This document shows positions 16,065-24,845 of a stretch of DNA of 43,079 bases, in pieces (within the stretch, counting starts at the first letter, position 1; each line of letters starts with the position of its first letter). Source of the stretch: an uncultured Clostridia bacterium (GTDB lineage: Bacteria > Bacillota > Clostridia > Christensenellales > Maliibacteriaceae); NCBI GenBank assembly GCA_934613185.1, contig CAKTSO010000002.1, positions 1 through 43,079 on the forward strand, in the 5' to 3' direction. Made by a program: the position numbers and the translations under genes. The notes under the pieces were generated by a model. It had not been told where the DNA came from. It did no database searches and was given only the letters and a program-made list of their open reading frames with translations.

Positions 16065-16934
16065 ATGAAAAAAACGCTTTTGATCATGGCGGCGGGCATG
16101 GCTTCCCGCTACGGCGGCGGCAAGCAGATCGACGGCATGGGCCCGAACGGCGAATTTCTCATGGAATATTCGATCCACGACGCAAAAAAACACGGTTTTG
16201 AAAAAGTCGTGTTCATCATCAGCCCCGCGATGGCGGAATTCTTTCCCGACATGATGCGCGAGCGCGTTCCCGACATGGAGCTGTGCTTCGCGGTGCAGGA
16301 CACGTCCTCCCTGCCCGAATGGTTCACCGTCCCCGAAGGACGCACGAAGCCCTACGGTACCGTTCCCGCCGTGCTGTGCGCGGAAAAATATCTGGACGGC
16401 CCGTTCCTCGTCATCAACGCCGACGATCTTTACGGCGAAAAGGCCTATGCCGACATCACCGGGCCTCTGGGGCTGTGCACGGCGACGGAGGCCTGCATGC
16501 TCGCCTACCCGATCGGCAGCACGCTCTCCGGCTTCGGCGAAGTCACGCGCGGCATCTGCCAGATCAAAGACGGCAAGCTCGACAAAGTGACCGAGAAATA
16601 CTCGATCAAACGCTGCGACGACGGCGTCATCCGCTCCTTCACGGACGCGGGCGAGGAAGTTCTTTCGCCCGACGCGCCCGCTTCGATGAACATCTTCGGC
16701 TTCACGCCCGAGATGCTGCCCCTGTTCCGCGAACAGTTCGAAGCATTCCTGCATCAGGAGCACGAGAACCCGCTGAAGGCCGAATACGTTCTGCCGACGA
16801 TGCTCGACACGCTGATCCACAGCGGCAAGCTGTCGATCAAGGTCGTCGTGACCGATTCCGAATGGTTCGGCGTGACGTATCACGAGGACCGTGCGATCGT
16901 GACCGAAATGCTGAAAGACCGCCCGCTTCGCTGA
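16065..16934 (+). CDS. Sugar nucleotidyltransferase
   Basis: A 289-aa Rossmann-fold NTP-transferase of the family that joins NTP and sugar-1-phosphate. The signature near the N-terminus reads LLIMAAGMASRYGGGKQIDGMGPNGEFLM (motif G-x-A-S-R-Y-G-G-G-K), a variant of the usual GxGTRL loop with Lys21 as the pyrophosphorylase lysine. The metal-binding Asp pair is VINADDLYG, and MNIFGFTPEM and the C-terminal EWFGVTYHED complete the domain. No extra left-handed beta helix is present. I chose the ATG at 16065 because GGAGG is at 16052-16056; the frame is open further upstream without a start signal. The sugar and nucleotide are unknown. Confidence 0.88.
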   Translation: MKKTLLIMAAGMASRYGGGKQIDGMGPNGEFLMEYSIHDAKKHGFEKVVFIISPAMAEFFPDMMRERVPDMELCFAVQDTSSLPEWFTVPEGRTKPYGTVPAVLCAEKYLDGPFLVINADDLYGEKAYADITGPLGLCTATEACMLAYPIGSTLSGFGEVTRGICQIKDGKLDKVTEKYSIKRCDDGVIRSFTDAGEEVLSPDAPASMNIFGFTPEMLPLFREQFEAFLHQEHENPLKAEYVLPTMLDTLIHSGKLSIKVVVTDSEWFGVTYHEDRAIVTEMLKDRPLR

Positions 16935-16944
16935 CAACGCATAC

Positions 16945-16977
16945 AAAGAGCCGGATGGGAAAACCCATCCGGCTTTT
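16945..16977. terminator. Bidirectional terminator
   Basis: GCCGGATGGG (16950-16959), loop AAAA, CCCATCCGGC (16964-16973), then TTTT; on the other strand the stem is followed by CTCTTTG. It separates the convergent nucleotidyltransferase gene and the gene ending at 16981. Confidence 0.8.
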
Positions 16978-16980
16978 GTG

Positions 16981-18042
16981 TTACTCTTCGCTTTTTTCTT
17001 CCGTCGGTTCCGATTCTTTCTGCTGCGCCTCGTCGGGTTCCGTGTCGGACGCTTTCGGCTTTTTGCCGACGAACGTGATGCGCACGCGCTTTTTCAAATT
17101 CTTCGGCTTTTTCTTTTTCGGCGCGGTTTTTGCGGCCGCGTCTTCCTGCCCCGTCGCCTCGCGGATCACCTGCGCGGCGTTGGCGAAGCTGTAATCGTCG
17201 ATGCCGCCGGTCGATACGGACTCGCCGCTGGTGTAATCGCCGTCGACGTAATCGCTCTGCATGCCCCGGGAGAAGAACGCGTCGGCCTCCGCCTGCGCGT
17301 CGCGGCCGCTGATCGCGCGCGGCATCCGTTCGCCGCGCTGCGCCGCGCGTTCGCGGGCGTTCTTCACGCTGCGCTTCGTCATCTGCGCGCGCATGGACGC
17401 CGCCTTGGGCAGGAACAAAAGCGCGCTTTTGAAGATCGTGAATCGATCCTGAAAATCCGTCGCGGCTTCCTGCGCCCGCTGCGCGATGGCACTTTGATCG
17501 TGGAGGCGATTCTGCCGCGCATCGGTGATCATGCCGCGGTCGATGCCGTCGTCTTCCTGCGAAGCGGCTGTTTCTTCCGCATTCGTCTGCGTTTCGTCAA
17601 AAGGCGGCTCCGACTTGGAAGATTCGAGCGTCTCGGCTTCGGATTCGTCGGGCTCACACGATTCCGCAGCGTCCTGTGACGCCTGCTGCGGAAGCATGGC
17701 CTGTTTGGATGCCTCTTCCAGCGCGAGCGCCGCGTCGGCGTCGCTTTGCCAGCGCCACCAAACGGACTTTTTCGCCTGATTTTCGTCGCGATACGAATAG
17801 CGTACGAAGCGGCTGCGAATCAGAAGATCAAGCGCCAGGCAGATCAGGAACACGATCGGCAGCCAATGCACGAGCCGTTCGACCTTCTGTGAAAGGCCGC
17901 TTGCGTCCATGCTGCCGGATTCCACTCTGTAAACCAGATTTTCGACCGAACCCGTGAATTTCTTCGCGATGCGATCAAACCATTCGCTCTCGGCCACCAG
18001 TCCGCCGAAGAGCGTATCCAAAAAAACAAGAATCCATTCCAT
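16981..18042 (-). CDS. Membrane protein of unknown function downstream of cdaR
   Basis: 353 aa. A clear membrane helix is at about residues 58-78 (WLPIVFLICLALDLLIRSRF), and the first 18 residues are a possible second one or an amphipathic segment. The rest is a long, low-complexity cytoplasmic tail: an acidic Glu/Ser-rich stretch from about 120 to 165, an Arg/Ala-rich helix near 185-245, a Lys-rich patch (KKKKPKNLKKRVR) near 320 and an acidic C-terminus. I recognise no domain. The gene starts 15 bases after the cdaR stop, so it is in the c-di-AMP operon, a slot often filled by glmM in other Firmicutes. A role in anchoring or regulating CdaA/CdaR is possible but untested. Confidence 0.8.
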   Translation of the reverse strand: MEWILVFLDTLFGGLVAESEWFDRIAKKFTGSVENLVYRVESGSMDASGLSQKVERLVHWLPIVFLICLALDLLIRSRFVRYSYRDENQAKKSVWWRWQSDADAALALEEASKQAMLPQQASQDAAESCEPDESEAETLESSKSEPPFDETQTNAEETAASQEDDGIDRGMITDARQNRLHDQSAIAQRAQEAATDFQDRFTIFKSALLFLPKAASMRAQMTKRSVKNARERAAQRGERMPRAISGRDAQAEADAFFSRGMQSDYVDGDYTSGESVSTGGIDDYSFANAAQVIREATGQEDAAAKTAPKKKKPKNLKKRVRITFVGKKPKASDTEPDEAQQKESEPTEEKSEE

Positions 18043-18057
18043 TTCAGCTCTCCTTCG

Positions 18058-19323
18058 TCACTGTGCGCGGATCTGGGCCGTTTCGGGAACGCTGACTTCA
18101 AGATCCTGCGGCATGGCATCCTTGCCGACCCACTGCCAGGTAAGCGGCGCGCTCTGTCCCGCCGACAGGCCCGAAACATCGGCGGTGATCTCGATATCCG
18201 ACGCGCTGACCGCCGCCACATGGCTGCGGTAGCCGCTGACCGTCACGCTGACCGGCGAGACGCTCAGGCTCTGCACGACGGCGCTGCCGCGGCGAACCGT
18301 CACGGGAACGCTCAGCGCCGCGCTTGCGGTCTGTTCTTCCACATTGACGCGGACTTTGATCGTCGAAGGACTGATATGCTCCACCCCGTCGGGCAGGATC
18401 GGCGTCGTCTCAAGCAGCACGTCGCCGTCAAGATCCGCCGCGGAGAGTTTCTGCGTCGCGATGCTCTCGATCCCCTCCAGCACATGCGAAGGCGCGGCGA
18501 TCAGCGCCGTCTCGTTCAAAAGCCGGACGTTTTTGATCTGATATCCGTCCGCCGCCGTGATCTCGGAATCCAGTTCGATCGGCACGCGCGCCGTCGGATA
18601 GTAATGCATCGTCAATACGGCCGAGGACGTATCCTTATAAATATTGCCGCCGACCGCGCGGCCGTCCGCATCGTAAAGCGTCAGAGGGAGCGAGGCGACG
18701 ACGTTCTCGCTGACGTCCTCCTCTTTCAGCACTACCTGCGCGCTGTCCACGCGCGAAACGAGCGAAGACGCGCCGGAGATCGTGACCGTCTGCGGGTAAA
18801 GCGACGCGTCGGCCGCCCACTGCCCGTCGGGCGCGGCGGGCGTATCCGCCGTGATGGAAACGATCTTCGTAACGAGCGTCTCCGCATTGACATTGATATA
18901 AGAGGGCGACACGCGGCGAACGGATCCGTACTGTGTCGAAGCGGAAAGCTCGAGGCGATACTCCCCTTCCTGCGTGATGCCGGAAAGATCGGCCGTGACG
19001 GTGACGTTGTCCTCGGTGATATACGTCAGCCGATCGTTATTGGCCTGCACGACCACGCGAACCTTCACGTTGGAGGCGATGTCCTCCACGAGCGCCAAAG
19101 AGCGCTCCTGCAAAAGCGCGGCGTTTGTGACCTGAACGGGAAGGTTTGTAATCGTCTTGTCGCGAAGCGGGTTGTTCGTAACGAGCACATAGCTCCACAG
19201 AATGAACGCGAACACGACCGCCGCGATCTTCATGCCGAAATTATGGCGGAACCAGTTCCACAAACGACGCAGGAACGAAATTGTGCCGCGAAGAAGCGAG
19301 CGAAAGAATCGTTTGCCGTTCAT
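18058..19323 (-). CDS. cdaR: CdaR regulator of the diadenylate cyclase (YbbR-domain protein)
   Basis: 421 aa. A basic N-terminus is followed by one membrane helix at about residues 31-50 (MKIAAVVFAFILWSYVLV) and then an extracellular region of YbbR repeats; VQVTNAALLQE, ADLSGITQEGEYRL, VTISGASSLVSRVDSAQV and VPVTVRR-like units mark about four repeats. The usual FWxLVxxN-type end of the helix appears as ILWSYVLVTNNP. CdaR binds and tunes CdaA at the membrane. The ATG at 19323 overlaps the cdaA stop by four bases (ATGA), with AAGGGGGG upstream, so the two are translationally coupled. The B. subtilis protein is somewhat longer. Confidence 0.92.
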   Translation of the reverse strand: MNGKRFFRSLLRGTISFLRRLWNWFRHNFGMKIAAVVFAFILWSYVLVTNNPLRDKTITNLPVQVTNAALLQERSLALVEDIASNVKVRVVVQANNDRLTYITEDNVTVTADLSGITQEGEYRLELSASTQYGSVRRVSPSYINVNAETLVTKIVSITADTPAAPDGQWAADASLYPQTVTISGASSLVSRVDSAQVVLKEEDVSENVVASLPLTLYDADGRAVGGNIYKDTSSAVLTMHYYPTARVPIELDSEITAADGYQIKNVRLLNETALIAAPSHVLEGIESIATQKLSAADLDGDVLLETTPILPDGVEHISPSTIKVRVNVEEQTASAALSVPVTVRRGSAVVQSLSVSPVSVTVSGYRSHVAAVSASDIEITADVSGLSAGQSAPLTWQWVGKDAMPQDLEVSVPETAQIRAQ

Positions 19324-20186
19324 TTGATCTCGTGCCCCCCTTCTTTGCGGCTGCCCAGGCGCTCCCACAGCGTCAGCGGGTGCGACGGCACGCCGAACAG
19401 TTCGCCCAGCGCCTGACGCAGCGAAGCGGAATCGTAGTTTTCATGAAGAACGCCGTCGTGCGCCATGGAAATGACGCCGCGCTCTTCCGAGACGACAAAG
19501 CAGTACGCATCCGAGTTTTCGCTCATGCCGATGCAGGCGCGGTGACGCGTCCCGAGCGCCTGGCTGATATCCGTGCGCTTTGTCAGCGGCAGGATGCAGC
19601 CCGCCGCGGCAATGCGGCCGTCGCGCACGATGACCGCGCCGTCGTGCAGCGGCGTGTTGGGATAGAAAATATTCTCGATCAGCGCACTGGTGATGCGGGC
19701 GTCCACGCGCGTGCCGCTTTGCATAATCGCGTCGAGCATGGTGTCCTGCTCGATGATAATCAGCGCGCCCGTGCGGGTGCGCGACATGTTGACGAGCGCG
19801 TCGAACAGTTCCTCGCCGATATACGTCCGGTCTTTTTCTTCGTGCGGCGCAACGGAGAGAATCTGCGTGGCGCGCTTGATGATCTTGCCCTGCCCGATGG
19901 ATTCCAGAAGGCGGCGGATCTCCGGCTGAAACAAAACGACGACGACGATCACACCGGCGTTGATGACATACGTCAAAAGCCAGTTGACGGTCTGCAGGCG
20001 CAGCGCCTCGCTGACCCACGCGCCCAAAAGCAGGACGCCGAGCCCTTTAACGACGGACAGCGCCCGCGTCTGGCGTGTCAGATTCAAAAGCTGATAAATG
20101 ATCACGGCAATCAGCGCGACGTCGATCACGTCGCGCACGGTGAAATTTCCGAAAAAGCTGGTCAAAGCGCCAAGGATTGCCTGCAT
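19320..20186 (-). CDS. cdaA: Diadenylate cyclase CdaA
   Basis: A 288-aa membrane enzyme that joins two ATP into cyclic di-AMP, the essential second messenger for potassium, osmolyte and cell-wall control in Firmicutes. Three hydrophobic segments fill residues about 12-88 (IDVALIAVIIYQLL, GLGVLLLGAWV, YVINAGVIVVVVLF). The DAC domain follows with its two catalytic motifs: D182-G183-A184 in LHDGAVIV and R214-H215-R216 in GTRHRAC. Both are intact. First gene of cdaA-cdaR-(unknown membrane protein), transcribed from the promoter at 20226-20231. Confidence 0.96.
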   Translation of the reverse strand: MQAILGALTSFFGNFTVRDVIDVALIAVIIYQLLNLTRQTRALSVVKGLGVLLLGAWVSEALRLQTVNWLLTYVINAGVIVVVVLFQPEIRRLLESIGQGKIIKRATQILSVAPHEEKDRTYIGEELFDALVNMSRTRTGALIIIEQDTMLDAIMQSGTRVDARITSALIENIFYPNTPLHDGAVIVRDGRIAAAGCILPLTKRTDISQALGTRHRACIGMSENSDAYCFVVSEERGVISMAHDGVLHENYDSASLRQALGELFGVPSHPLTLWERLGSRKEGGHEIK

Positions 20187-20225
20187 CGATCCCTCACCTC
20201 TCCTGCATGGGCAGTTTCGTCTTTT

Positions 20226-20234
20226 ATTATAGCA
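20226..20234 (-). promoter_or_regulatory. Extended -10 promoter of the cdaA operon
   Basis: TGCTATAAT reads 20234-20226 on the minus strand, an exact TGnTATAAT extended -10. A TCGACA lies 19 bases upstream as a poor -35. Confidence 0.65.
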
Positions 20235-20323
20235 TATGCGCCCTGTCGGTTGTCGAAGGCACGGAAAAATATTTCTTAAAATTCTCTTTCGAACGATCGA
20301 TAAAACCGTAATATTTTGAAATC

Positions 20324-20368
20324 AAAAACCGCCGCGAGATCGATCAAAAGACCTCGCGGCGGCTTGTT
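20324..20368. terminator. folT terminator, possibly bidirectional
   Basis: CCGCCGCGAG (20329-20338) pairs with CTCGCGGCGG (20353-20362); TTTTT follows on the minus strand, and TTGTTTTTT on the plus strand. Confidence 0.8.
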
Positions 20369-20384
20369 TTTTATTTGTTTTTTG

Positions 20385-20987
20385 TCAGCGTCGGATCTGG
20401 CTCCAGGCGAGGTTGACCGCCTTGAGCGCAAAAAACAGGATGATCGCCTCCGGAATAAACAACGCGGCGTTCTTCACCGCGCGCGCCGGAAGCAGCGCGC
20501 CCATGGAATCGCCGTAGAGCATGGAAAGCCAGAGCGTATTTAAGAACGTGTTGCAAAGAAGATCGATCACGCCCCGCGAGATCAGTGCGCGGAAGAAGAG
20601 ATTTCGATCCTCGCGGTCGAAAAACGCGCGGCCGTGCCCCATCGTCCGTTCGCGGTCGTGCATGGGCGCGCGGCGGTCGAACAAAAGGCTCGAATAAACC
20701 AGCGCGTTCACGATCGCCGTGACGGTGAAGCCCCAAAAATACGCGCCCGACGGGTTGACAAGAAGCGTCAGCACGTCGCACGCAGCGGCGGCGGGGACGG
20801 CAACGGCGGGGCCGAAAAGCATGGCAATCGACGCGCCCGCGACAAAGCTGATGCTCAATCGAAGCTGCTGCGTCAGCTGGATACGGAACAGGCCCAGCAC
20901 GATATACAGCGCCATTAAAACGCCCGTCACGGCAAGCGTGCGGGGATCCTTCAGCATTCGAGCCGACTTTTTGAACCTTGCAAGCAT
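20385..20987 (-). CDS. folT: Folate-type ECF transporter S component
   Basis: A 200-aa substrate-binding membrane subunit of an energy-coupling-factor vitamin transporter. About six hydrophobic segments follow a short basic N-terminus. The family start TLAVTGVLMALYIVLGLF and the RLSISFVAGASIAMLFGP segment are typical of S components, and SGAYFWGFTVTA fits the folate (FolT) branch. No EcfA/EcfT genes are in the window, so it must share a module encoded elsewhere (group II ECF). I start at the ATG at 20987, seven bases after GGAGG, not at the longer open frame to 21083, which would run through the promoter. Confidence 0.82.
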   Translation of the reverse strand: MLARFKKSARMLKDPRTLAVTGVLMALYIVLGLFRIQLTQQLRLSISFVAGASIAMLFGPAVAVPAAAACDVLTLLVNPSGAYFWGFTVTAIVNALVYSSLLFDRRAPMHDRERTMGHGRAFFDREDRNLFFRALISRGVIDLLCNTFLNTLWLSMLYGDSMGALLPARAVKNAALFIPEAIILFFALKAVNLAWSQIRR

Positions 20988-21048
20988 CGGCGCACCTCCA
21001 AAGAACAATACTGCGGAAGGCTCATACCCGCCGCGCGTTCGTTTGCCT

Positions 21049-21078
21049 ATTATAACCCGCCGCGGCGGTTCTTGTCCA
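21049..21078 (-). promoter_or_regulatory. Promoter of folT
   Basis: TGGACA (21078-21073), 18 bases, perfect TATAAT (21054-21049). The transcribed leader is only about 55 bases, too short for a tetrahydrofolate riboswitch. Confidence 0.7.
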
Positions 21079-21123
21079 GACAAAGCAGTTAATCGCGTTC
21101 ACTTTCTTTTTGGTCTTCCATGC

Positions 21124-21143
21124 AAGCGTTTTGGAAAACGCTT
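21124..21143. promoter_or_regulatory. Perfect 9-bp inverted repeat between folT and the virion cassette
   Basis: AAGCGTTTT-GG-AAAACGCTT is perfectly symmetrical. It is 80 bases upstream of the small terminase start and 45 bases upstream of the folT -35. There is no T run after it, so it looks like a protein-binding site more than a terminator. The arms carry a CG in an A/T-rich flank, as LacI-type or cre-like sites do, but the match to the cre consensus is poor. Confidence 0.5.
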
Positions 21144-21224
21144 CCGCCGCAATAGGCGAACGATCGACCGCCGTGCTACGTTGTTCCCGCAGGAAAACAA
21201 ACAGCAAAGGAGGGAAGCGGCACT

Positions 21225-21710
21225 TTGAACACGGACGACGTCGACGCGCTTCGAAACCGCTATGTCGCAAGCGCCGTCACTTTGGATCAGCTTTGCCGGG
21301 AAAGCGGCGCCGAACTTTCCGAAGTGCGCCGTCTTTGCAAACAGCAGCAATGGAATCGGCTGCGCCGCGCGCGGGCGGCCTGCCGCCTGGAAAGCGCCGA
21401 GGCGATGCAGCGCACGCTGGAATTGGGCGGAAGCCTTCTTTGCCACATGTCGCGCATCGCGGGAAACTGGGAGGGATTTTCCCGTCATTTTCTCTGCGGC
21501 GAAGACGAATTTCAGCTTGACGGAAAGCGGCTGCGCGATTTTGCCGACACCTACCGGCTCGTGGCGCACACGCTGCACGAAGCGCAGCCCGCGCAGGACG
21601 ACGCGTCATCCGCCGCGACGTCCGCCAATTCCGGCGCAGTGGTCATCCTGCCCGAAGTCGCGCAGGAAGAAACAGAGAAAGAAGACGGAAAGGAGGACGG
21701 CGAAAGTTAA
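21225..21710 (+). CDS. Terminase small subunit-like protein
   Basis: 161 aa with an N-terminal helix-turn-helix region (DDVDALRNRYVASAVTLDQLCRES, then LSEVRRLCKQQQWNRLRR), the arrangement of many terminase small subunits, which recognise phage DNA for packaging. The middle is helical and the C-terminus is a disordered acidic tail (ETEKEDGKEDGES) suited to contact the large subunit. Position directly before the large terminase supports the call; sequence similarity alone would not. The start is a TTG at 21225, after AAAGGAGGG. No clear sigma-A promoter stands in front of it, but a perfect palindrome does (21124-21143). Confidence 0.75.
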   Translation: MNTDDVDALRNRYVASAVTLDQLCRESGAELSEVRRLCKQQQWNRLRRARAACRLESAEAMQRTLELGGSLLCHMSRIAGNWEGFSRHFLCGEDEFQLDGKRLRDFADTYRLVAHTLHEAQPAQDDASSAATSANSGAVVILPEVAQEETEKEDGKEDGES

Positions 21711-23141
21711 TTGACGACCGTTTGGAAACCGCAGAAAAAGCAGGCGATCTTTCTCGCGAGGCCGGAATATGAGGCCTTATACGGCGGCGCGGCGGGCGGC
21801 GGCAAGTCGGACGCGCTGCTGGCGGAGGCGCTGCGGCAGATCCACATCCCGCACTACCGCGCGCTGCTTCTTCGAAAGACCGTCCCGCAGCTTTCCGAAC
21901 TGATCGACCGTTCGCACGCGATCTACGAGCATCTGCCCGGCGCAAAATACAACGCGACGCATCGGCAGTGGCTCTTCCCCTCGGGCGCGAAGATCACGTT
22001 CGGCTCGATGCACCGCACGCAGGACCGTGTCAACTATCAGGGCAAGCGATACGACCTGATTTGTTTCGACGAATTGACGCATTTCACTTATCAAGAGTAT
22101 TCCTATATGTTCTCGAGAAATCGACCGAGCGGACCGGGGACGCGAGTCTACATCCGCGCGGCCACGAACCCGGGCGGCGTGGGACATGCGTGGGTGCGCA
22201 GCCGCTTCATCGATCCCGCGCCGCCGATGACGCCGATCGTCGAGCGCGCCGCCTATACCGACGCGCGCGGCGTCCGTCACGAAACGGCGCGAAGCCGCAT
22301 TTTCGTCCCCGCGAGCGTGTTCGACAACGACATTCTTCTGCACGACGCGCCCGAATACGCCGCAAATCTGGCGCTTTTGCCCGAGGCCGAGCGCATGGCG
22401 CTTTTATACGGCTCCTGGGACAGTTTTTCGGGGCAGGTGTTTCGCGAATGGAAGGACAATCCTTCGCATTACGCCGACGCGCGGCACACGCATGTCGTCG
22501 CGCCGTTCGAGATCCCCGCCTCATGGCGCATCTGGCGCGGGTTCGACTTCGGATACGCGCGGCCGTTCGCGGTCGGCTGGTTCGCCGCGGACGAGCGTGG
22601 ACGCATCGTGATGATCCGCGAATATTACGGCACAAACGGAACGCCGAACGTCGGCGCGAAGATGCATCCCTGTCAGATTGCACAGATGATCCGCGCGATC
22701 GAGTCGGAGGACCCGAATCTTCGCGGGCGGCAGATCTTATCCGTGGCCGACCCGTCGATCTTCGACGAATCGCGCGGCGAATCCGTCGCCGCGATGATGG
22801 CTGCCGCGCCGAACTTCATCACGTTCGCGCCCGCGGACAACACACGCATTGCGGGAAAAATGCAGCTCCACTATCGCCTTGCCGAAGACGACCGCGGCAT
22901 CCCGCGCTTTCAGGTTTTTTCCACCTGCACGCACACGCGCCGCACGCTGCCAGCGCTCGTTTACGACGCGCGCAACGTCGAGGACGTGGACTCCGCGTGC
23001 GAAGATCATCTTTACGACATGATCCGCTACGTCCTGATGGAGTCCCCCATCTCCCCCGCCGCGCAAAAAAGCGCCGACGTGCCCGTTCTGCGCGACGACC
23101 CACTCGATCTTCGCCGCAAAGATCCCATGCGGCGCCGATAA
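21711..23141 (+). CDS. terL: Terminase large subunit
   Basis: The packaging motor, 476 aa, with ATPase and nuclease parts. Walker A is GGAAGGGKS (residues 25-33) and Walker B is LICFDEL with D120-E121; the adenine or coupling motif ATNPGG follows. In the C-terminal RNase H-like nuclease the acidic residues are in RGFDFGYARP, SVADPSIFDE and CEDHLYDMIRY. All key residues are intact, so it could be functional. The gene starts with TTG at 21711, directly after the small subunit stop; the nearest GGAGG is 14 bases upstream, a long spacing that suggests coupled translation. Confidence 0.93.
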   Translation: MTTVWKPQKKQAIFLARPEYEALYGGAAGGGKSDALLAEALRQIHIPHYRALLLRKTVPQLSELIDRSHAIYEHLPGAKYNATHRQWLFPSGAKITFGSMHRTQDRVNYQGKRYDLICFDELTHFTYQEYSYMFSRNRPSGPGTRVYIRAATNPGGVGHAWVRSRFIDPAPPMTPIVERAAYTDARGVRHETARSRIFVPASVFDNDILLHDAPEYAANLALLPEAERMALLYGSWDSFSGQVFREWKDNPSHYADARHTHVVAPFEIPASWRIWRGFDFGYARPFAVGWFAADERGRIVMIREYYGTNGTPNVGAKMHPCQIAQMIRAIESEDPNLRGRQILSVADPSIFDESRGESVAAMMAAAPNFITFAPADNTRIAGKMQLHYRLAEDDRGIPRFQVFSTCTHTRRTLPALVYDARNVEDVDSACEDHLYDMIRYVLMESPISPAAQKSADVPVLRDDPLDLRRKDPMRRR

Positions 23142-23165
23142 CCATCCCTTTGATCGGAGGAATTT

Positions 23166-24845
23166 ATGAAAAAAGAAGAAAAGGCCGTCGTCGACGCCGA
23201 ACGCGTCCGCGAGGCCGAACACATTTTGAAAGAATACAAGCGCGGCAAAGCGTCGCTGGAGGCGCGCATCGTCGACAACGAGCTTTGGTATCGTATGCGC
23301 CACGCGTCGCCCCACGCAAAAAACGAGCCCGCCAACGCGAGCGGCTGGCTGTTCAACGCGCTGGCGAGCAAACACGCCGACGCCATGGATAATTATCCGG
23401 AACCCGTTTTCCTCCCGAGGGAACAGGGCGATTCGCGCGACGCGAAGCTGCTGTCCGGCGTGGTTCCCGCGATTTTGGAGCGCTGCCGATTCGAAAAGGT
23501 CTATTCGGACGCCTGGTGGTACAAATTGAAGCACGGCACCGCCTGCTACGGCGTGTTCTGGTCGAACGAAGAAGGTCCCGCGGGCGACGTGGTCATCCGT
23601 CAGGTTGATCTTCTGAACCTGTTCTGGGAAAGCGGCGCGGACGACATTCAAAAAAGCCGCAACGTCTTCTGCGTCGAGCTTTGCGACCGCGACATTTTGA
23701 CCGAGCGCTGGCCCGTTTTGAAAGACGCTCTCGCCGCGCCGTCTTTGGAAGTGACGCGCTATTTATACGACGACGCGGTCGACACGTCGGACAAGGCCGC
23801 CGTGGTGGACTGGTACTACAAAAAAGACGGGCTTGTCCACTATTGCAAATTCTGCGCGGGAGAGGTGCTCTACGCCTCCGAAAACGACGCGCGCTACAAA
23901 GATCGCGGCTATTACGATCACGGGCTTTACCCCTTCGTGTTCGACGTGATGTATCCCGTGGGCGGCAGCGCGGCGGGCTTCGGGCTGATCGACGTCATGC
24001 GCGACGCGCAGACGTATGTCGATCGCCTGAATGCGGCCATGCTCAAAAACGCCCTGATGGCCAGCCGAAAGCGTTTTTTCATCCGCGCCGACGGCAGCGT
24101 GAACGAAGATGAATTCGGCGACTTCACGCGTGATTTCGTCCACGTCATGAGCGCCAATCTCGGGCAGGATTCCATCCGCGAGATCGAAACGCGGCCGCTG
24201 GACGAAGTTTACGTCGCGCTTTTGAACAACAAGATCGCCGAAATCAAGGAAGTCACCGGCAACCGCGACTTTTCGCAGGGCGGTACGACCGGCGGCGTCA
24301 CCGCCGCGAGCGCCATCGCCGCATTGCAGGAGGCGGGAAGCAAACTGTCGCGCGACATGATCAAGGGCGGCTATCAGGCGTTTTCGCAGATCTGCACGCT
24401 CATCGTCGAGCTGATTCGCCAGTTTTACGACGAGCCGCGTGTGTTCCGCATCACCGGCGCGGGCGGGGACGAGCTGTTTCTCCCCTTCGACAACCGCTAT
24501 CTTCGCGGCGCACCCGTCTTCGGCGCAGACGACACGCGGCGCGTGCCGGTGTTCGACATTCGCATCAGCGCATCTCGCGCCAATCCGTTTTCCCGCGTCA
24601 GCCAGAACGAACTGGCCTGCGAATTCTTCCGACTCGGGCTGTTCGACCCGTCTCGTGCGCAGGAGGCGCTGTGCTGTCTTTCGATGATGGACTTCGAAGG
24701 GCGCGACGAAATGACGCGCCGCATCCGCGAAAACGGGCAGCTTGCCGCCGCGGCGAACGTTTCGTCCTTCGTTCCCGCTTCGACTCGCAATCTCTCGGCC
24801 GACGTGCGCGCCCGCGTTCAAAGTGCGCAGGGGAGCAACGCATGA
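23166..24845 (+). CDS. Portal protein (P22-type)
   Basis: 559 aa. The portal forms the ring at the capsid vertex through which DNA enters and leaves. The order of blocks fits the P22-like portal family: a helical N-terminus, NASGWLFNALASKHADAMDN, the WWYKLKHGTACYGVFW wing region, FGLIDVMRDAQTYVDRLNAAM, and the long stem helix around EIKEVTGNRDFSQGGTTGGVTAASAIAALQEAG. The polar, Ala-rich tail is probably the crown or barrel. GGAGG precedes the ATG. The last four bases overlap the protease start (ATGA). Confidence 0.9.
   Translation: MKKEEKAVVDAERVREAEHILKEYKRGKASLEARIVDNELWYRMRHASPHAKNEPANASGWLFNALASKHADAMDNYPEPVFLPREQGDSRDAKLLSGVVPAILERCRFEKVYSDAWWYKLKHGTACYGVFWSNEEGPAGDVVIRQVDLLNLFWESGADDIQKSRNVFCVELCDRDILTERWPVLKDALAAPSLEVTRYLYDDAVDTSDKAAVVDWYYKKDGLVHYCKFCAGEVLYASENDARYKDRGYYDHGLYPFVFDVMYPVGGSAAGFGLIDVMRDAQTYVDRLNAAMLKNALMASRKRFFIRADGSVNEDEFGDFTRDFVHVMSANLGQDSIREIETRPLDEVYVALLNNKIAEIKEVTGNRDFSQGGTTGGVTAASAIAALQEAGSKLSRDMIKGGYQAFSQICTLIVELIRQFYDEPRVFRITGAGGDELFLPFDNRYLRGAPVFGADDTRRVPVFDIRISASRANPFSRVSQNELACEFFRLGLFDPSRAQEALCCLSMMDFEGRDEMTRRIRENGQLAAAANVSSFVPASTRNLSADVRARVQSAQGSNA

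Noticed and set aside
20988..21080. Tetrahydrofolate riboswitch upstream of folT
   Set aside because: The leader after the predicted start of transcription is only about 55 bases and lacks the known core sequence.
21124..21143. Catabolite (cre) site
   Set aside because: The palindrome has a central CG in each arm but mismatches several fixed positions of the cre consensus.
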